The position numbers and the translations under genes were made by a program. 64,000 bases of DNA from Amaurobius ferox (lineage: Eukaryota; Arthropoda; Arachnida; Araneae; Amaurobiidae): positions 50,112,539 to 50,176,538 of the forward strand of contig OX578153.1 of assembly GCA_951213105.1 (NCBI GenBank), given 5' to 3'. Below are positions 10,630 to 22,140 of this stretch, piece after piece (position 1 is the first letter of the stretch; each line of letters opens with the position of its first letter). Under the pieces are notes generated by a model, which saw only the letters and a list, made by a program, of their open reading frames with translations, had not been told where the DNA came from and did not search any database.

Positions 10630-11712
10630 ATTTTTTCTTTCCAATGTTAAATTCATATCTCTTTTCAATGTGAAATTTCTTAAACATAATAAAAGGAAAA
10701 ATTTCTAAAGAGAGTTTTAAACTATGAGTCACTTCTCGAGCAAATAATTGGCATGCAATTAATTATGCTTGCAATAAATTAAGAAAACTGTGCAGCCAAA
10801 ACAGAATATTTAATTTCTAATTATACTCCAGGAATAATTAATTATTTTGAACCCAAATAAATTTGTATTTAAAGTACATTTCTATGTAATGCAATGTTGC
10901 ACTTAGCTTTCACAAATTTTTCAAAATTTCAACAAAATTATCTCGTACAAATTTTTATTTTGCAAATGGTAAGCATGTCAATTTTTAGGTTGAATTTGTA
11001 GAGAATAACATATATTGAAAATCCCGAAAATTAATTAAATTACTAATAAGTTTACTGATAAGTTTCCATATCATCTTGAGCTCGATGCGACATTAACCAG
11101 AGTGTGGCTCTAACCAACTTTCTCATAGAATAATCCATTTTAAATAGCATGTTTATTCATTTATTTTATTCTATTTATTTATTTTTTCAAATTTTGCAAG
11201 ATATTATAATTATCGAATATATTTATAGCACTCTACCGTTCATTTTAAAGGGCTTTAAAGGGCAACGTAAAAGTCATTTTAAAGGGCACCGTAAAAGTCA
11301 CATTCTGTAAAAAACGCTATTTTTTTAGTTAAACGACCATTAAGTTATTCCTTAAACTCTTGTTTACTTTTTGAACCTGAGACATTCTGTGCTATAATTC
11401 CAGCAATTATTGGAATTTTTTACTTCCTCCTATTATGTAACATAATAAAGAGAAAGTATTAATTTTTAGAAATTTTTGAATTCAAGATTTTGATGCCTAT
11501 ACAAGTTTAAAGACCCCTGAACACGTTTTAACTATTTTTAGAATGATGCCGATCTTGATATGCGTGGTCGATACATGTTAATGGATTTTCACAAAGCTTT
11601 ATATCCAGCTCTTTTATACAAAAATCTAGAACTAGACTGAAATTTTGTAAATCGAAAGAAAACGCCGAAATTTTATAATTTTTTAAAGTGGCAGCATAAG
11701 ACAAAATTTGAC
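10630..11712. other. AT-rich stretch with no gene seen
   Basis: No coding region or RNA is supported. There is a small direct duplication around 11255-11305 (AAAGGGCAACGTAAAAGTCA and AAAGGGCACCGTAAAAGTCA). Confidence 0.45.
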
Positions 11713-11717
11713 ATAAT

Positions 11718-12733
11718 TTTGAGACCAGATATAGATCTCACACTAGTTATTGTGAGACAGTTTTAAGTTCATTATTTATTGTGTCTGAAACTACAGACAA
11801 TATGCTGTCAGACAATATGTCTGAAACTACAGACAATATGCTGTCAGACAATATGTCTGAAACATCAGACAATTGTGTCTGAAACACCAGATAATGACGC
11901 CAGTGTTTACGACACGCTGACCCAAAGGGTAACTAAAATCATAAATTTAGGGGTGTCAAGACAAGTAGGGGTCGAAGAACTGTTAAAAAATGTAAAGAAC
12001 GACATTCGATAAAAAGGCTGACCAATTGAGAAGAAGCTTGTAGAGTCATCCTGAAGGCTGCCAATGAGAGCAAAGGAGGAGTGTCAGTCCAAAGGCAAAA
12101 AGAGCCACGACCTATGACATACGAAAGACGATAAAAACAGATATAGCGAGAAAAATACTCACAGCACGACACTTAAGAAAAAACGACCAGATATGTTGAC
12201 TAAGAGAATTACATAAGTACGATACATATACAGAACGATTTCGACAGAGAGAGTGCAGCATGTTTTTTCCCAGAGGTGATATCGAAATTCATGATAACTT
12301 CTGCACGACAATTGCAGAATGTAAACGAAACAATCCTGAGTACAGTTAGTCCAGAAGTGTTCGATATTAAGTCCAAGAGATCCTTGAAAGTATGTGTTCC
12401 TCAAATAATATCAGGTCTTAAATACATTTTAGGAATTTTAATAATGGTCTCACATTGTCTCTCTCCGCCAAAATAATACGAATAATTGTGTAATGAATTT
12501 AATAAGTATGTTATGTTGTTAATAAATGTTTTATTGTTAAAGTTAAAATGGTTTCAATCAATTTAGCATTATATTAAATAATAGTATTTTACAGAACTCG
12601 CGCGATAGATAAATAATTGGTATAATTTAATAACGAGTTCCAAGAATGCGATCAATTTACTACCATGTTAAGATATGTTGAAAATAATTTATCTAAAATG
12701 CCAACTTTAAGTTCACTTTAATTGTGCACCACA
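11718..12733 (+). mobile_element. Solo LTR, copy A (1016 bp, 5-bp target duplication)
   Basis: The left end TTTGAGACCAGA corresponds to TGTGAGACCAGA in the sister copies, and the right end is GTGCACCACA. ATAAT flanks both sides (11713-11717 and 12734-12738), a 5-bp target duplication. Near the start a subterminal inverted repeat (TGAGA...TCTCA) can fold. A short tandem repeat of TGTCTGAAACTACAGACAAT type lies at 11779-11880, and AATAAA occurs near 12525. No gag/pol remains, so this is a single LTR left by recombination. Conserved blocks with copies B and C include GTTAAAGTTAAAATGG and ACAGAACTCGCGCGA. It is a Gypsy/Bel-type LTR by TSD length only; the family is unassigned. Confidence 0.8.
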
Positions 12734-13419
12734 ATAATCATGCATAAAAGGGTTTATTTAGGACTCAATAATCACAAGACTTAATAGTTTCAATCATTGT
12801 TGTGTAAAATAGCCAAGATTTAATTTTTTTCTCGTGACGTCATTTGCACCCTTCGGGGTACATTGTCGGATATGGTACCAATAGAAGATTTTTTCAAGCC
12901 CTTTAAAGTGAAGGGTGACATGCTATAATTGTAATAATTTGGACCTACGACACCGATTTTTCAAAAAAATTCTTATAAAATCTTGTAAGAAAGTGTGAAA
13001 AAGAAACAAGTTCTTAAAAACTGACTTTTGTATGTCGAGTTGAACCACATTTCAGTTAATTTCATACGGATTGTTTTTAAATGTGAGCAAACGTTTATGT
13101 TTCTAAATATATTTATTAAAAAAAATTGAATTTGTATTTAGGTTTATAGCCTTATGTCTCCCTAATGAAATAAAAAATATGATATGGGCTGTACATGACA
13201 TTCCCTACATAATGCAAGGATTTTCTTCTCCACAGCAAAATAATGATTTACCAGATCAACAGCAGAATTATTTTGAAATTGAATTAACACCACATACATG
13301 GCACTGTCATTAACTTATGAATCAAAAGAGTAACTTATTTATACTCAAGTGCAAGACCTTCATCAAAATGCAATTAACGGTTAATGAATATCCTGTGAAA
13401 AGATTACGGACGAATTCTT

Positions 13420-14055
13420 AGGCATTAGAACACAAAAATAATCCATAAAGTATCTTCTCTCGTGAATGGAATGAACAGGATTTCAGAAAATAATGTTTAC
13501 AGATTTGTTGCATAATATCACATGTAGTAAGTGAACATATATCATTATACTGACTAATATTTTTAATTTCATGTAAAATGTTTGATAAATTTGTTTTAAA
13601 ACCGCGCAATATCTCAATGATACATTTTAACTTATGAAAATTCATGGCATTGGTTTTCTATTGAAAAAAGACGTCGGAAATTATTATTTGCGATTTTCGA
13701 AGGCCCAGTTATTTTATGGTTCTTTCAAAAAATCATTTAAAATATTCAATCATGTTTAAAATTAGGGTTCTAGTATTCTATTGTAACGATCAAACAAAAT
13801 TTATTTGAAATCCTTTAATTGTAAGGAAGATATCGCATCCACAGACTCATAGACAGTCCCCTCTCATACTAACGTACATACATACACACACATACTAACA
13901 TACATACATACACACTGACATACGTACATACATACACACACACACTAACATACATACATACACACTGACATACGTACATACATATACTCACTAACATACA
14001 TACGTACATCACGTTAAAAACTGCTTAAAACGTGCTCTTTCGTCAAAAAACCGAA
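13420..14055 (-). mobile_element. Diverged beta-family remnant on the minus strand
   Basis: Segments such as AAAGTATCTTCTCTCGTGAA, GCATAATATCACATG, CGCGCAATATCTC and TTTTCTATTGAAAAAAGACG align in order with the minus-strand beta element at 41704-42583. The interior microsatellite region is expanded to an (ACAT)n/(AC)n tract. The hairpin end is not recognisable. Confidence 0.55.
13868..14010. repeat. (ACAT)n / (ACAC)n compound microsatellite
   Basis: A run of CATACATACACAC and ACTGACATACGTACATA units with a higher-order repeat of about 50 bp. It sits where beta elements normally carry a (CA)n tract. Confidence 0.9.
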
Positions 14056-14520
14056 TCTGAATTTTTGATGAAAGTCTCTATCACATTACATTCCTTATAC
14101 ATTGCTTTATGTATGCAGCAAAAGTAAGAAAGCAAACTAAGTGCGTGAAATATATCAATTGAGTGTATAAAAGATAAACACAAAAGATATACACAAAAAG
14201 GTACCCCATAAAGATAAACAAAATTGAAATTATTGTAAATTATTCTGCAATAAAAATACTTCGTTAATGACATAATGAAAATTGATAAAAATTTAATCCC
14301 GTTTCTAAGGCTAAAATAGCCTTCTTCCTCAGGACAGAGATAAAGTAAACTCACTAGCAAAAGACAGAAACGCGCCTGTCTTTCGCCAGATAAGCGTTAG
14401 CAAGGCACACGCGTTCTCGCCCCATATTGGGGCAACTACTATGTCTTTTTTTCCTTACGAAAAACATTTTTTTCCTTTGGAACTGGTTGATACATTTTTA
14501 TCAAATTTTGAGCTGTTATG
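14056..14520. other. AT-rich flank of the 5S SINE, no gene seen
   Basis: A minus-strand 105-codon frame (14043-14360) is rich in F, Y, L and S, with no recognisable domain, as expected of AT-rich noise. Confidence 0.45.
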
Positions 14521-14533
14521 AACCACCTATTCT

Positions 14534-14927
14534 GCGGGCCAACGGCTGTACCGTGCTGAAAACACCGATTCTCGTTAGATCACCGAAGTCAAGCAGCATC
14601 GGGCGCGGTTAGTACTTGGTGGGTGACCACCTCGGAACACCGCGTGCTGTTGGCCATCTCGGGTGCGGTATCCCCGTGGTTTGCGCGCTAGATTTGCACG
14701 CTACCACAAAATGCCGCCGTGTTCATGCGGAGTACGATCACGTTAAACATGTGGGTCCGTAAGTCCTTCCGAGAGGTTGGTGGTAGGGGAAGGAGGGTAC
14801 GGTCCCTGTGGATGCCTCCCCCACTGGGTTCCGGTCTAAATTGGGTGGCACTTCCCGGCCGTCCATACAGTTACCTTACACCTTTCTGGTAGGTCGGACG
14901 GTCTGGGTCTCAACAACAACCACCTAT
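14534..14927 (+). mobile_element. 5S-rRNA-derived SINE with 13-bp target duplication
   Basis: The 394-bp element begins (after four extra bases) with a nearly complete 5S rRNA sequence, followed by an unrelated body (GGTTTGCGCGCTAGATTTGC, GGGTCCGTAAGTCCTTCCGA, CCCACTGGGTTCCGGTCTAA) and a tail ending TAGGTCGGACGGTCTGGGTC, then TCAACAACAAC. AACCACCTATTCT flanks it at 14521-14533 and again at 14928-14940, a perfect 13-bp target-site duplication. This matches the SINE3 plan: a 5S head giving an internal pol III promoter, plus a tail recognised by a partner LINE. The same tail occurs alone at 2584, 2670, 3837 and 33451. The tail ends in a CAA-type repeat and not poly-A. Confidence 0.85.
14538..14654 (+). 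rRNA. 5S rRNA-like head of the SINE (retrogene, not a ribosomal locus copy)
   Basis: The start GCCAACGGCTGTACCGTGCT and the end CCGCGTGCTGTTGGC can pair as 5S helix I. The internal control region AAGTCAAGCAGCATCGGGCG and CGGTTAGTACTTGG-TGGGTGACC is intact except for one missing A relative to the usual TTGGATGGGTGACC. At 117 nt it is slightly short of a typical arthropod 5S gene of about 120 nt. No oligo-T terminator follows; the sequence runs straight into the SINE body. It is therefore read as the promoter-bearing head of a SINE. Whether it is still transcribed cannot be judged from sequence alone. Confidence 0.85.
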
Positions 14928-14940
14928 TCTTATTGCTGAT

Positions 14941-15552
14941 TAATTTAAACATCAATTTGAACAAAATTCCATAAATAAAATTAGAACTTAAGTCAAATTA
15001 TGTATGTTTAATTTCATATCCTAAAATAAATATCAAGAAATAATATTCTAAAATTTTAAATAGAATAAAATCGGCAGTAGCTCCAGTCTGATTGAGGGGA
15101 AAAGGTTTTTACGTGAATGAGATATATATTTTTTGTCTGGTTGTTTATATTCTTTAAGCATTTCCCAAAGTTCAAAATATTGGAACTAGAGACAAGTTTT
15201 CAAAAACGTTCAAAATATTAAAATATAGTCATTATCAAAATTTTAACCACTTTATTTTAAAAACTAATAACCCGATTTAAAACCCAATTATATATTCTTC
15301 TAGGGATTTAACCGGGCTACAATGTACTTCTTATAGTTCAAACCTAAGACTTTTAGTTTTTGAGATATATGTATAATTGCAACACGAAAAATTTTCAATA
15401 TTTTTGAATTTCACTAGACGATTTCTCAAAATACTATAATAGTTCTGTAGAATCGAATTATTAATATAGAAACTAGATTTCATACTTAAATGTTTTGCCA
15501 AGTACTGTTTATTATAGAGTATAATATTTATAATATACGCTTTAGATATATA
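14941..15552. other. AT-rich stretch with no gene seen
   Basis: No coding region, RNA or repeat was supported between the SINE and the next TIR element. Confidence 0.45.
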
Positions 15553-16460
15553 CAGGGTGTTCCAAAAATATTGACCTCAGATTTTATTTAAATATTGATC
15601 TTAGACATATATAATAAATTACAAAGTTGCATAAAAAAGGTACAGAAATTTATGAAATCTATTAAAATTTTCAAGGGAACTAAATTTAAAAAAATACAAA
15701 ATTTAAATTTGTATAAGTCCCCAGTACAAAAATATTTCCAATGAGTAAAATGTGCCCTATACACTAATAAGGTGATGTACAAAATTTCAGAATGTTATCA
15801 TACAAAGTTCCAGAGGTATGAAAAGACAAAAATGCGGACTTAAACCACTTTCCGGTGCATCGACACAGGTTCTCAGAAGGGAAAAATCATATCGGCAGAT
15901 CGCGTTTCAGGGGTAATACATAAATTAGGAAATAATACAATGATTACATAAAAAAATAATAATTTTGCTATTTATTGGTACAAAAGTAATTACACTGTGT
16001 AGAAATAATAATTTACACAAAGATTACAAAGCTTGTTCAAAATGTTTTCCATCCATGCCAAAGTTCCATTAAAGATAAGAGGCATATATTATTTGCCTAT
16101 GATGCATTTCTGTTTTGCGGCATTTACACTCTTGCTGTAAACATTTACATTTTAATTTGTGATTAATCCCTCACCAAATTTGTTTAAACATATCTCTGGG
16201 ACATTTTATGATAAAATGCTGAAATTTCGTACACCATCTTATTAGTGTATGGGGGCAAATGTTACTCTTTGGAAACTTTTTTGTACGGGGGCCGTATAAA
16301 TATTTAAATTTTGCATTTCTTCAAATTTAATCACTTGAAAATTTTTATCGATTTCATAAAATTATGTACCTATTTTTACGCAACTGTGTAATTTATTATA
16401 TATGTCTAAGATCAATATGTAAGGAATAAAAGTCGAGGTCAATGTTTTGGTGGAACCCTG
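15553..16460. mobile_element. TA-flanked MITE with about 265-bp inverted repeats
   Basis: The left end CAGGGTGTTCCAAAAATATT and the right end (reverse complement CAGGGTTCCACCAAAACATT) start inverted repeats that stay alignable for about 265 bp. Shared blocks include GATCTTAGACATATATAATA and ACTAATAAG(G/A)TG(A/G)TGTAC. TA flanks both sides. The interior between the arms has no transposase, so this is a non-autonomous IS630/Tc1/mariner-type element. The arms are diverged, so the insertion is not recent. Confidence 0.85.
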
Positions 16461-16632
16461 TATACTCATCTGTTTGTCCTCATTTCATCTTTTTAACTTC
16501 GGATTTGTTGTTTCTTTAACACTGACTAAGGAGATTCAAGGTACTCTCGAAAAAACTGTATGCTGCATTATATTTTTATTTGCGCATAAATACGTTGATC
16601 AAATGTTCATTTTCCTTTACACAAAATGTTCT

Positions 16633-17902
16633 TCACTTACTAATTTATACATGTATAAGAAAAGTATTGTGACGTGATCAGAAATTCGAATTCGAGCTTT
16701 CGACGGGAGAGCACGTCTCAAGTATCTCTGAACACAAATCAAACGTTTTTCAGATGATGTTTGTTTGTGCGCGAGCTCGCGAATGCGTGTTAGTGTGTGT
16801 GTGTGCTTGTCAGTGAGTCTGTGAAGATGATATCTCACGAACGAATGAAGTAATTCCAATGAAATTTGGAACAATAATTACAATCCATGTGTCCTCGAAG
16901 CCTATTATTTTTATACGCAATCAAAAGTTCAAAACCCTTCTATTTTTAAGTGAAATTTTGTAATCATCATCGAAAACTCAAAACCTTTAATAAAGTTACA
17001 TAAATAGTCATTTTTTGTGTAATTTTTTTATTTGAAAACGGTTGACATAAATTTGAGAACGTTAGCATGAACTGTTCTCGAGATATTGCATATTTTTCAA
17101 AATAAATTATCAAAAAATCATTTAAGAAATTATATATATTAACTATTGTGAAATATGTTTAACTTTCATGCGATAGTTTTGGTAACACCTTTCTCGTGGA
17201 TCTAATTCGTTCAACTCATGAGAAAAGATGTTTTGGGTAATACTTTCGCATTATGAGGCCAAATGCCATTTATCTGGTATAAGAATAACGTATTTCTATG
17301 TCCATTATGTTTGGCGATATTTTCTTGGAATATCGCCAACTTGGCGATTTTTTAAGTGTTGTCAAATTAACAATAATGTCACAAATTTCTAAAAACGACG
17401 CGAACGGGGAATAATGTTTCGCAAATTCTGATTTTCATCATATTATTTTCACATCTTCTAATATATAAGAAATGCTCTTCTCTCCGGTTATCTGTAACAG
17501 TTGGTGATGCTTTTGGTGAATTTGGCAAAAAATTTAGCAAAATATCGCCAACTTGGCGATATTTCGCCTCAGATTGACAAAGATATCGTCAACATTGCAA
17601 AAATGACAGTACATTAATGAAAATGACGCGTTTTTGATGAATTAATTATCAAAATATTTTAATATGTGGACTGTATCGCTTTGAGGTTGTTATCAATATT
17701 GATAATTGTTTATTTAGAGTTACGCGAAATATAAGTTAATTGGGTATCTTGAAATAATTTTACATGTTGCATACGGAAAATCGCAAAATGTACAATTTAA
17801 CGATAAAAACACAGTACAATGGAGCTTATACATTATTCTTTTACTGTAAAAGTAGTAAATTCATTGCATTATATACGGAAAGTCATGTGCTGCCCACATC
17901 AG
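16633..17902 (+). mobile_element. Beta member of the ACTTTCC hairpin-ended family, diverged copy
   Basis: It begins with a degenerate hairpin around TTATACATGTATAAGAAAAG, then the conserved ATTCGAATTCGAGCTTTCGA and CGGGAGAGCACG, a GT-rich stretch (16790-16810), and the TTCTCGAGATATTGCA block. It ends with ACTGTAAAAGTAGTAAATTC, then GGAAAGTCATGTGCTGCCCA and CATCAGA. It is longer than sister copies at 36828 and 53601 because of extra sequence in the gcc-aa-rich interior (17300-17600). No protein is encoded. Confidence 0.7.
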
Positions 17903-18279
17903 ATCTTTGACTGTGTCATATGAATGTATAAGGAAGTATTGATAAGACATGTACACCACACGTTTTTGAGGAATAGCATATGACTTTCTCTACATAATGC
18001 AAGTACTATGCATCTTTCAATGCGACATAATACAAGACAAGATTCACGGTAAAATATTTTTGACGTTGAAAATTCCACTGATACATATTTGACGCTTTTC
18101 CGGATGACAACATGTCAAATTTGCTAAAGTACCAAATTAACTTATGTTTTACGCAAATGTAACTTGATAACTGAAAATATTGCTAACATCTGCTAAGCAC
18201 TGAACTCCATTATATTATACTTTAATTATTATTAACTGAGGCCCAACCTTGCACGAGACATTATTGTAGGCATCATATA

Positions 18280-19146
18280 CAGGGTAATTCAAATGGATAG
18301 GGCAAAATTTTAATTGGTGATAGAACACACCAAAACAAGCACTTTTCGTCATACAATGTATGGTTGTAACACATGGTTAAGCGCTGGAGGACGCTGTCTA
18401 AGGAACGGATTAAGAGCCTATTGTCGCGCTCGTCGTCAATTCTACTGCGGATTTAAAAAATAATAGATTGTTTCATGAATCAGGAGAATTCGGATATGCA
18501 TTTCATGTACGGAGCTACTTACAGGAATGCGATAAAAACTCAAATCCGTATGTGGTTTCTACATGACGGAGCCCCACCCCATTTCAGCATGACTGTTGGA
18601 ACGTCTTGGATGCAACATTTCTAGAATGATGGATTGGCCAGAGTGATCCCGTCACTTGGTCAGCACGATTGCTTGATATCTCATATCTATGGGTCCATAT
18701 GAAAAGCCTTATCTACGTTAGGCCCGTCGATTCCGACGAGGACCTTTTTGGCAGGATTTTTATTGCTGCTACCGCTGTACGAGAAATTCCTGGTGTTTTC
18801 GCCAATGTACGACGATCGCAACATTGCAGGTATGACGCCTGCATTCATGTTGGCGGTCGATGTTTTGAGCAGTTTCTGTAAGTTATTCATTACTATTTGT
18901 TTTATAATTTATTCGATTACTTGTCTTGAACAGTTTCTGTAAGTTGTTCGTTAAAATATGTTCTGTAATTTCTTCACTTTCTTCATACCTTCTTTGTCAT
19001 TTTAGTGTACCATCATTTCCAGCAACATTACGTGCCCTGGTGCTTAACCGCTTAAGTTAAGACCGTGCATTTCATGACGAAAAGTGCTTGTTTAGGGGTG
19101 TCCTATCACCCCTTAAAGTTTAGCCCCAACGTTTTGAATCACCCGC
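18280..19146 (+). mobile_element. TA-flanked TIR transposon, partner of the 1917-2984 family
   Basis: The left end CAGGGTAATTCAAATGG pairs with the right end, which closes at about 19146 (TTTTGAATCACCCG). Both arms carry AAGCACTTTTCGTCAT and its complement, as in the element at 1917. The interior holds the C-terminal half of a transposase. The two family members in this window thus keep opposite halves of the protein. Confidence 0.75.
18480..18890 (+). pseudogene. C-terminal fragment of a mariner-like (DUF4817-family) transposase
   Basis: Translation across frames gives YRNAIKTQIRMWFLHDGAPP and HFSMTV, where the HDGAPPHF motif surrounds a catalytic aspartate. A frameshifted continuation follows: GSI-KAL, PSIPTRTF, REIPGVFANVRRSQHCRYDA and CIHVGGRCFEQFL. 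This order (HDGAPPHF, then the LKALVY-like segment, then TPGIFERVRQSM-like and CIxxGGxxFExxL) is my recollection of the C-terminal part of the DUF4817-linked transposases. Several frameshifts and stops make it non-functional. The N-terminal and first catalytic parts are missing. Confidence 0.7.
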
Positions 19147-19199
19147 ATGTCTGCTGTGCATCGTTCTTATATCGCATACAGTCCTGCATGGAAGAGAGT

Positions 19200-19850
19200 T
19201 TTTGTTTTGAAGTCTTAGCCTGCTATTATTAACTCATCAATTCGGTGTTATTTTCGTAATTTTGGTGTCAATTTTGCTACATTTTGGCGATATTTTCATC
19301 AGTTTCAGGCGATATTTTCATCAGCGCTAAGTAATAAAGTCGCCAGCTTGGCGATATTTTCCACATTTGTTGCTAAGTTTTACACAGTTTATTTTACTTA
19401 CTATTGTTCATTTTTATGTCATTTTTAGATATATTGATTTAGAAAACGATTCGAACTAATGTTCTAAAGTTTGTATTATTCATGTTAGAATAAACAAATA
19501 CGTATAAAATGGTTATGTATTTAACATTATTGAATGTTCTGATTTTTGCATGATTTTTTCAAAAATTCAATTGAAAATTGGAGGGCAATCCTAAAGTTCG
19601 ATCGCCTTTAAAATCAATAAGCTTTCAGTATTCACGAATTGTAATAATTGTACCAAAATATGCTTAAAACGCTCCATTCATTCAAGAGATATCGTTTCGC
19701 AGACTCACAGACACATACACACACACCTCCTCAAAGACGTTTAATTCGAATTCAGGGGCGCTTCAAACCTGCTTTTCCGTCGAAAATTCGAATTATAATT
19801 TTCGACCCCGTCACAATACTTTCCCTATGCATTATAGTCTGCATTTGGGA
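19200..19850 (-). mobile_element. Beta-family fragment, minus strand
   Basis: The right part reads CCGTCGAAAATTCGAATTA, then TTTTCGACCCCGTCACAATA, then CTTTCCCTATGCATTATAG, which is the reverse complement of the beta hairpin-proximal end. The left part holds the gcc-aa/ggcgatatttt tracts of the beta interior (19280-19370). The hairpin has decayed and the opposite terminus was not found. Confidence 0.6.
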
Positions 19851-19983
19851 GGAAGTAATAACTTGCTAAATTCACTTGTTAACAGCACGTCAGTGTTGTG
19901 TCGCCCATACAGAAACATTGCAAACTATTATTGCCTAATTATAGAAGTCTAAAAGAGATCGGATTCTTTTTTTTCTTTTTAAT

Positions 19984-21630
19984 ACTTTCCGTGCAATACA
20001 TGGTAATATATAGGAAAAATATTGGAATCATGCCATAAATTGCAATTCGAGTTTTCGACGGATCTACACGCGTTTTGGAATCTCTAGAATGCGAAAAAAC
20101 TATTTTTAGCGTGATGCCTGTGTGTATGTCTGTCTGTCTGTGTGTATGTGTGTCTGTCTGTGCAATGTATGCATTCACTCCAACTCTAAACGTAATGGAG
20201 CGAATTTCGTAAAATTGGTAAGTCACTTGGATGTGACTCTGATACTGATTAGCTTTTGGTACGATTCGGAAAAATGGAACCCGCCTTTTTTTTTTGTCTT
20301 TTTTTTTTTTTTTGCAAAATGGCCCGCGAAAATCTCATGCATCCACTCTAGTTAAAATACTAATTGACCAAATTTCACAAAATTTTGTAACTAAGTTACT
20401 TGTGGGACGCTTCAGTGCTGATTAGATGTTTGTTAGTATCGGAAAAGAACAACCTGCCTTTTTATACAAAATGGCCCGCAAAAATCACCAAAATCTAAAA
20501 TAAATGACTACGTATCCTCAAATATATGAATTAAATGCTTGTTCTAAAATAATGTTTAACGATGAAAAAAATAAGACCAACTCCATTACTCTAGGACAAA
20601 CCGTTCTCGAGATATTTGAGATTCATTGCATTTTTGTTAGGACGCCTTTGGAAACAAGTCCATGTGAGACCAGAATTCAAGTAAACAAGTTTATACGTGG
20701 ACATATGATATCTAGCTGACCAGACAATGGCACCAGACTGGAGGATGCCGGTGTATTGCAATCATAATCCGAGATGTCAGCAATGTCATGAATAAAGGGG
20801 CTTCAAGTACAGGTGTGGTTGAGCTAGAACAGTTACTGGAGACTAAAAGAAAAACCATGGGATTGATTAAAAGGTTAATCAATAATGAAATATTAACCAA
20901 TAAGGAGATGTAATCGCGTCTCATTGAGGTCAACCAATGGTCGCTGAATAGGTGTATCGGACCGCAGGCAAAAAGAGATGGCAAACGATTGAAGGATTTT
21001 ACATCAAGATGCTCATACAGTGCATGATAATGCTGTGGCTCAACAACCAATTATCCATAAGCGTTTAACGACAACAAGAAGATATGTGCTTAACAACATT
21101 TATTACAGGTCATAGTCATTTCAGGAATTTTTGTATGCCTGGTCTCACATGTCCAATCTCCGCCGTATATATATAAATTGTTGTAATCTAATTATAATTA
21201 TAAAGTGCTTAATAAATATGTATGTTAAAGTTAAAATGGGTAAAGTTAATTGTGTGGTTTTATGTTATATATTTTATTCCAGGAACTTGTACTAAAAATA
21301 TTAATAGTGGATAATAATGCGGCACAATGCAATGTTTCGCGACATACGATAACGACTACGTTTATGGTGGGTTATTAGCGGCATGTCGAAGTATCAACGC
21401 AATGGGTTTAACTAGCTTCACAAATGTTTTCGTTTGTGCATTACAGTCCAATTACCACATAAAAACAAAAATTGAATTAAAAATGCAAATGTAGTAATGC
21501 AAATTCAGTGTGATTTTAAATAATTGTGGGTGTTATTTTGTGCAATTAAACTCAATTTAATGGATTATTAAAGAAGGAAACAAAAAATGAATTTGAGCCT
21601 GCAGGGAAAGTCATGTGCTGCCCACATCAG
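19984..21630 (+). mobile_element. Alpha member of the ACTTTCC family, interrupted by solo LTR B
   Basis: The left end (19984-20020) is the 37-nt alpha hairpin (ACTTTCCGTGCAATACATGG onward; the second arm has decayed to AGGAAAAAT). The conserved CGAGTTTTCGACGGATCTAC, a GTCT-rich tract (20115-20160), the AAATGGCCCGC(A/G)AAAATC phrase twice, and CCGTTCTCGAGATATT follow. The right end is GGGAAAGTCATGTGCTGCCC and ACATCAG. Solo LTR B (20663-21445) lies inside with its GTCCA duplication, proving it arrived after the alpha element. A poly-T-rich stretch at 20286-20312 is local. Confidence 0.75.
20663..21445 (+). mobile_element. Solo LTR, copy B (783 bp, 5-bp target duplication)
   Basis: It begins TGTGAGACCAGA and ends TTTGTGCATTACA, the canonical TG...CA. 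GTCCA flanks it exactly at 20658-20662 and 21446-21450. Removing it restores the alpha-element reading AAGTCCAATTA seen at 23570, which fixes both ends. Shared blocks with copies A and C include TGGTCTCACA near 21140, and the GTTAAAGTTAAAATGGG block near 21225. It is shorter than A and C through an internal deletion. There is no internal retroviral-type coding region. Confidence 0.88.
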
Positions 21631-21739
21631 GTGTTTTCCTTCACATTCTTTCTATGGTAATGAAGTACGAAAATATTATGTAATGATTAATAATTGAATA
21701 ATGATTCATTTAATTGAGCTTTCAATAGTCCCCAAACGA

Positions 21740-21990
21740 AAAGTTTATTAAGCCTCTTAATATACGTAACGAAATTTAGAGCTCGGGAATATACGGTTTA
21801 ACACTAATTACTTAATTGATATCGGTGCCTCATTTTAATAAATCATGAATATTAATTTAGGCATTAATGATTCTTTAGCAGGTGTAAGGGACATATAACT
21901 TGAAAAAAAAAAGATAATCTTCCTAAATAGTTTAACTCATCTGTGCTTGGAAATGTGATCAATTTTCCTCATTGATTGCTTACTGGCTTT
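21740..21990. repeat. Dispersed block following alpha copies, copy 1
   Basis: The block with AAAAGTTTATTAAGCC, ACTTAATTGATATCGGTGCC and TCATTTTAATAAATCATGAA recurs after the other alpha elements at about 24090 and 27780. No gene was recognised. Confidence 0.6.
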
Positions 21991-22140
21991 TATTTAGACA
22001 TATAAATAATATGTTGACGGTTATGTTTCTCATTTGTTTTACGGCTATTGCGTACTTCTAGGAATTTGATAAAATAGCTCTTATTTTACTCCACATTTTT
22101 TAGCTAAAAGAAAAAAAAACAATATATTTAGATATTTAGA

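Noticed and set aside
14538..14654. Genuine 5S rRNA gene
   Set aside because: No T-run terminator follows, the sequence continues into a SINE body, and a 13-bp target duplication flanks the whole unit.
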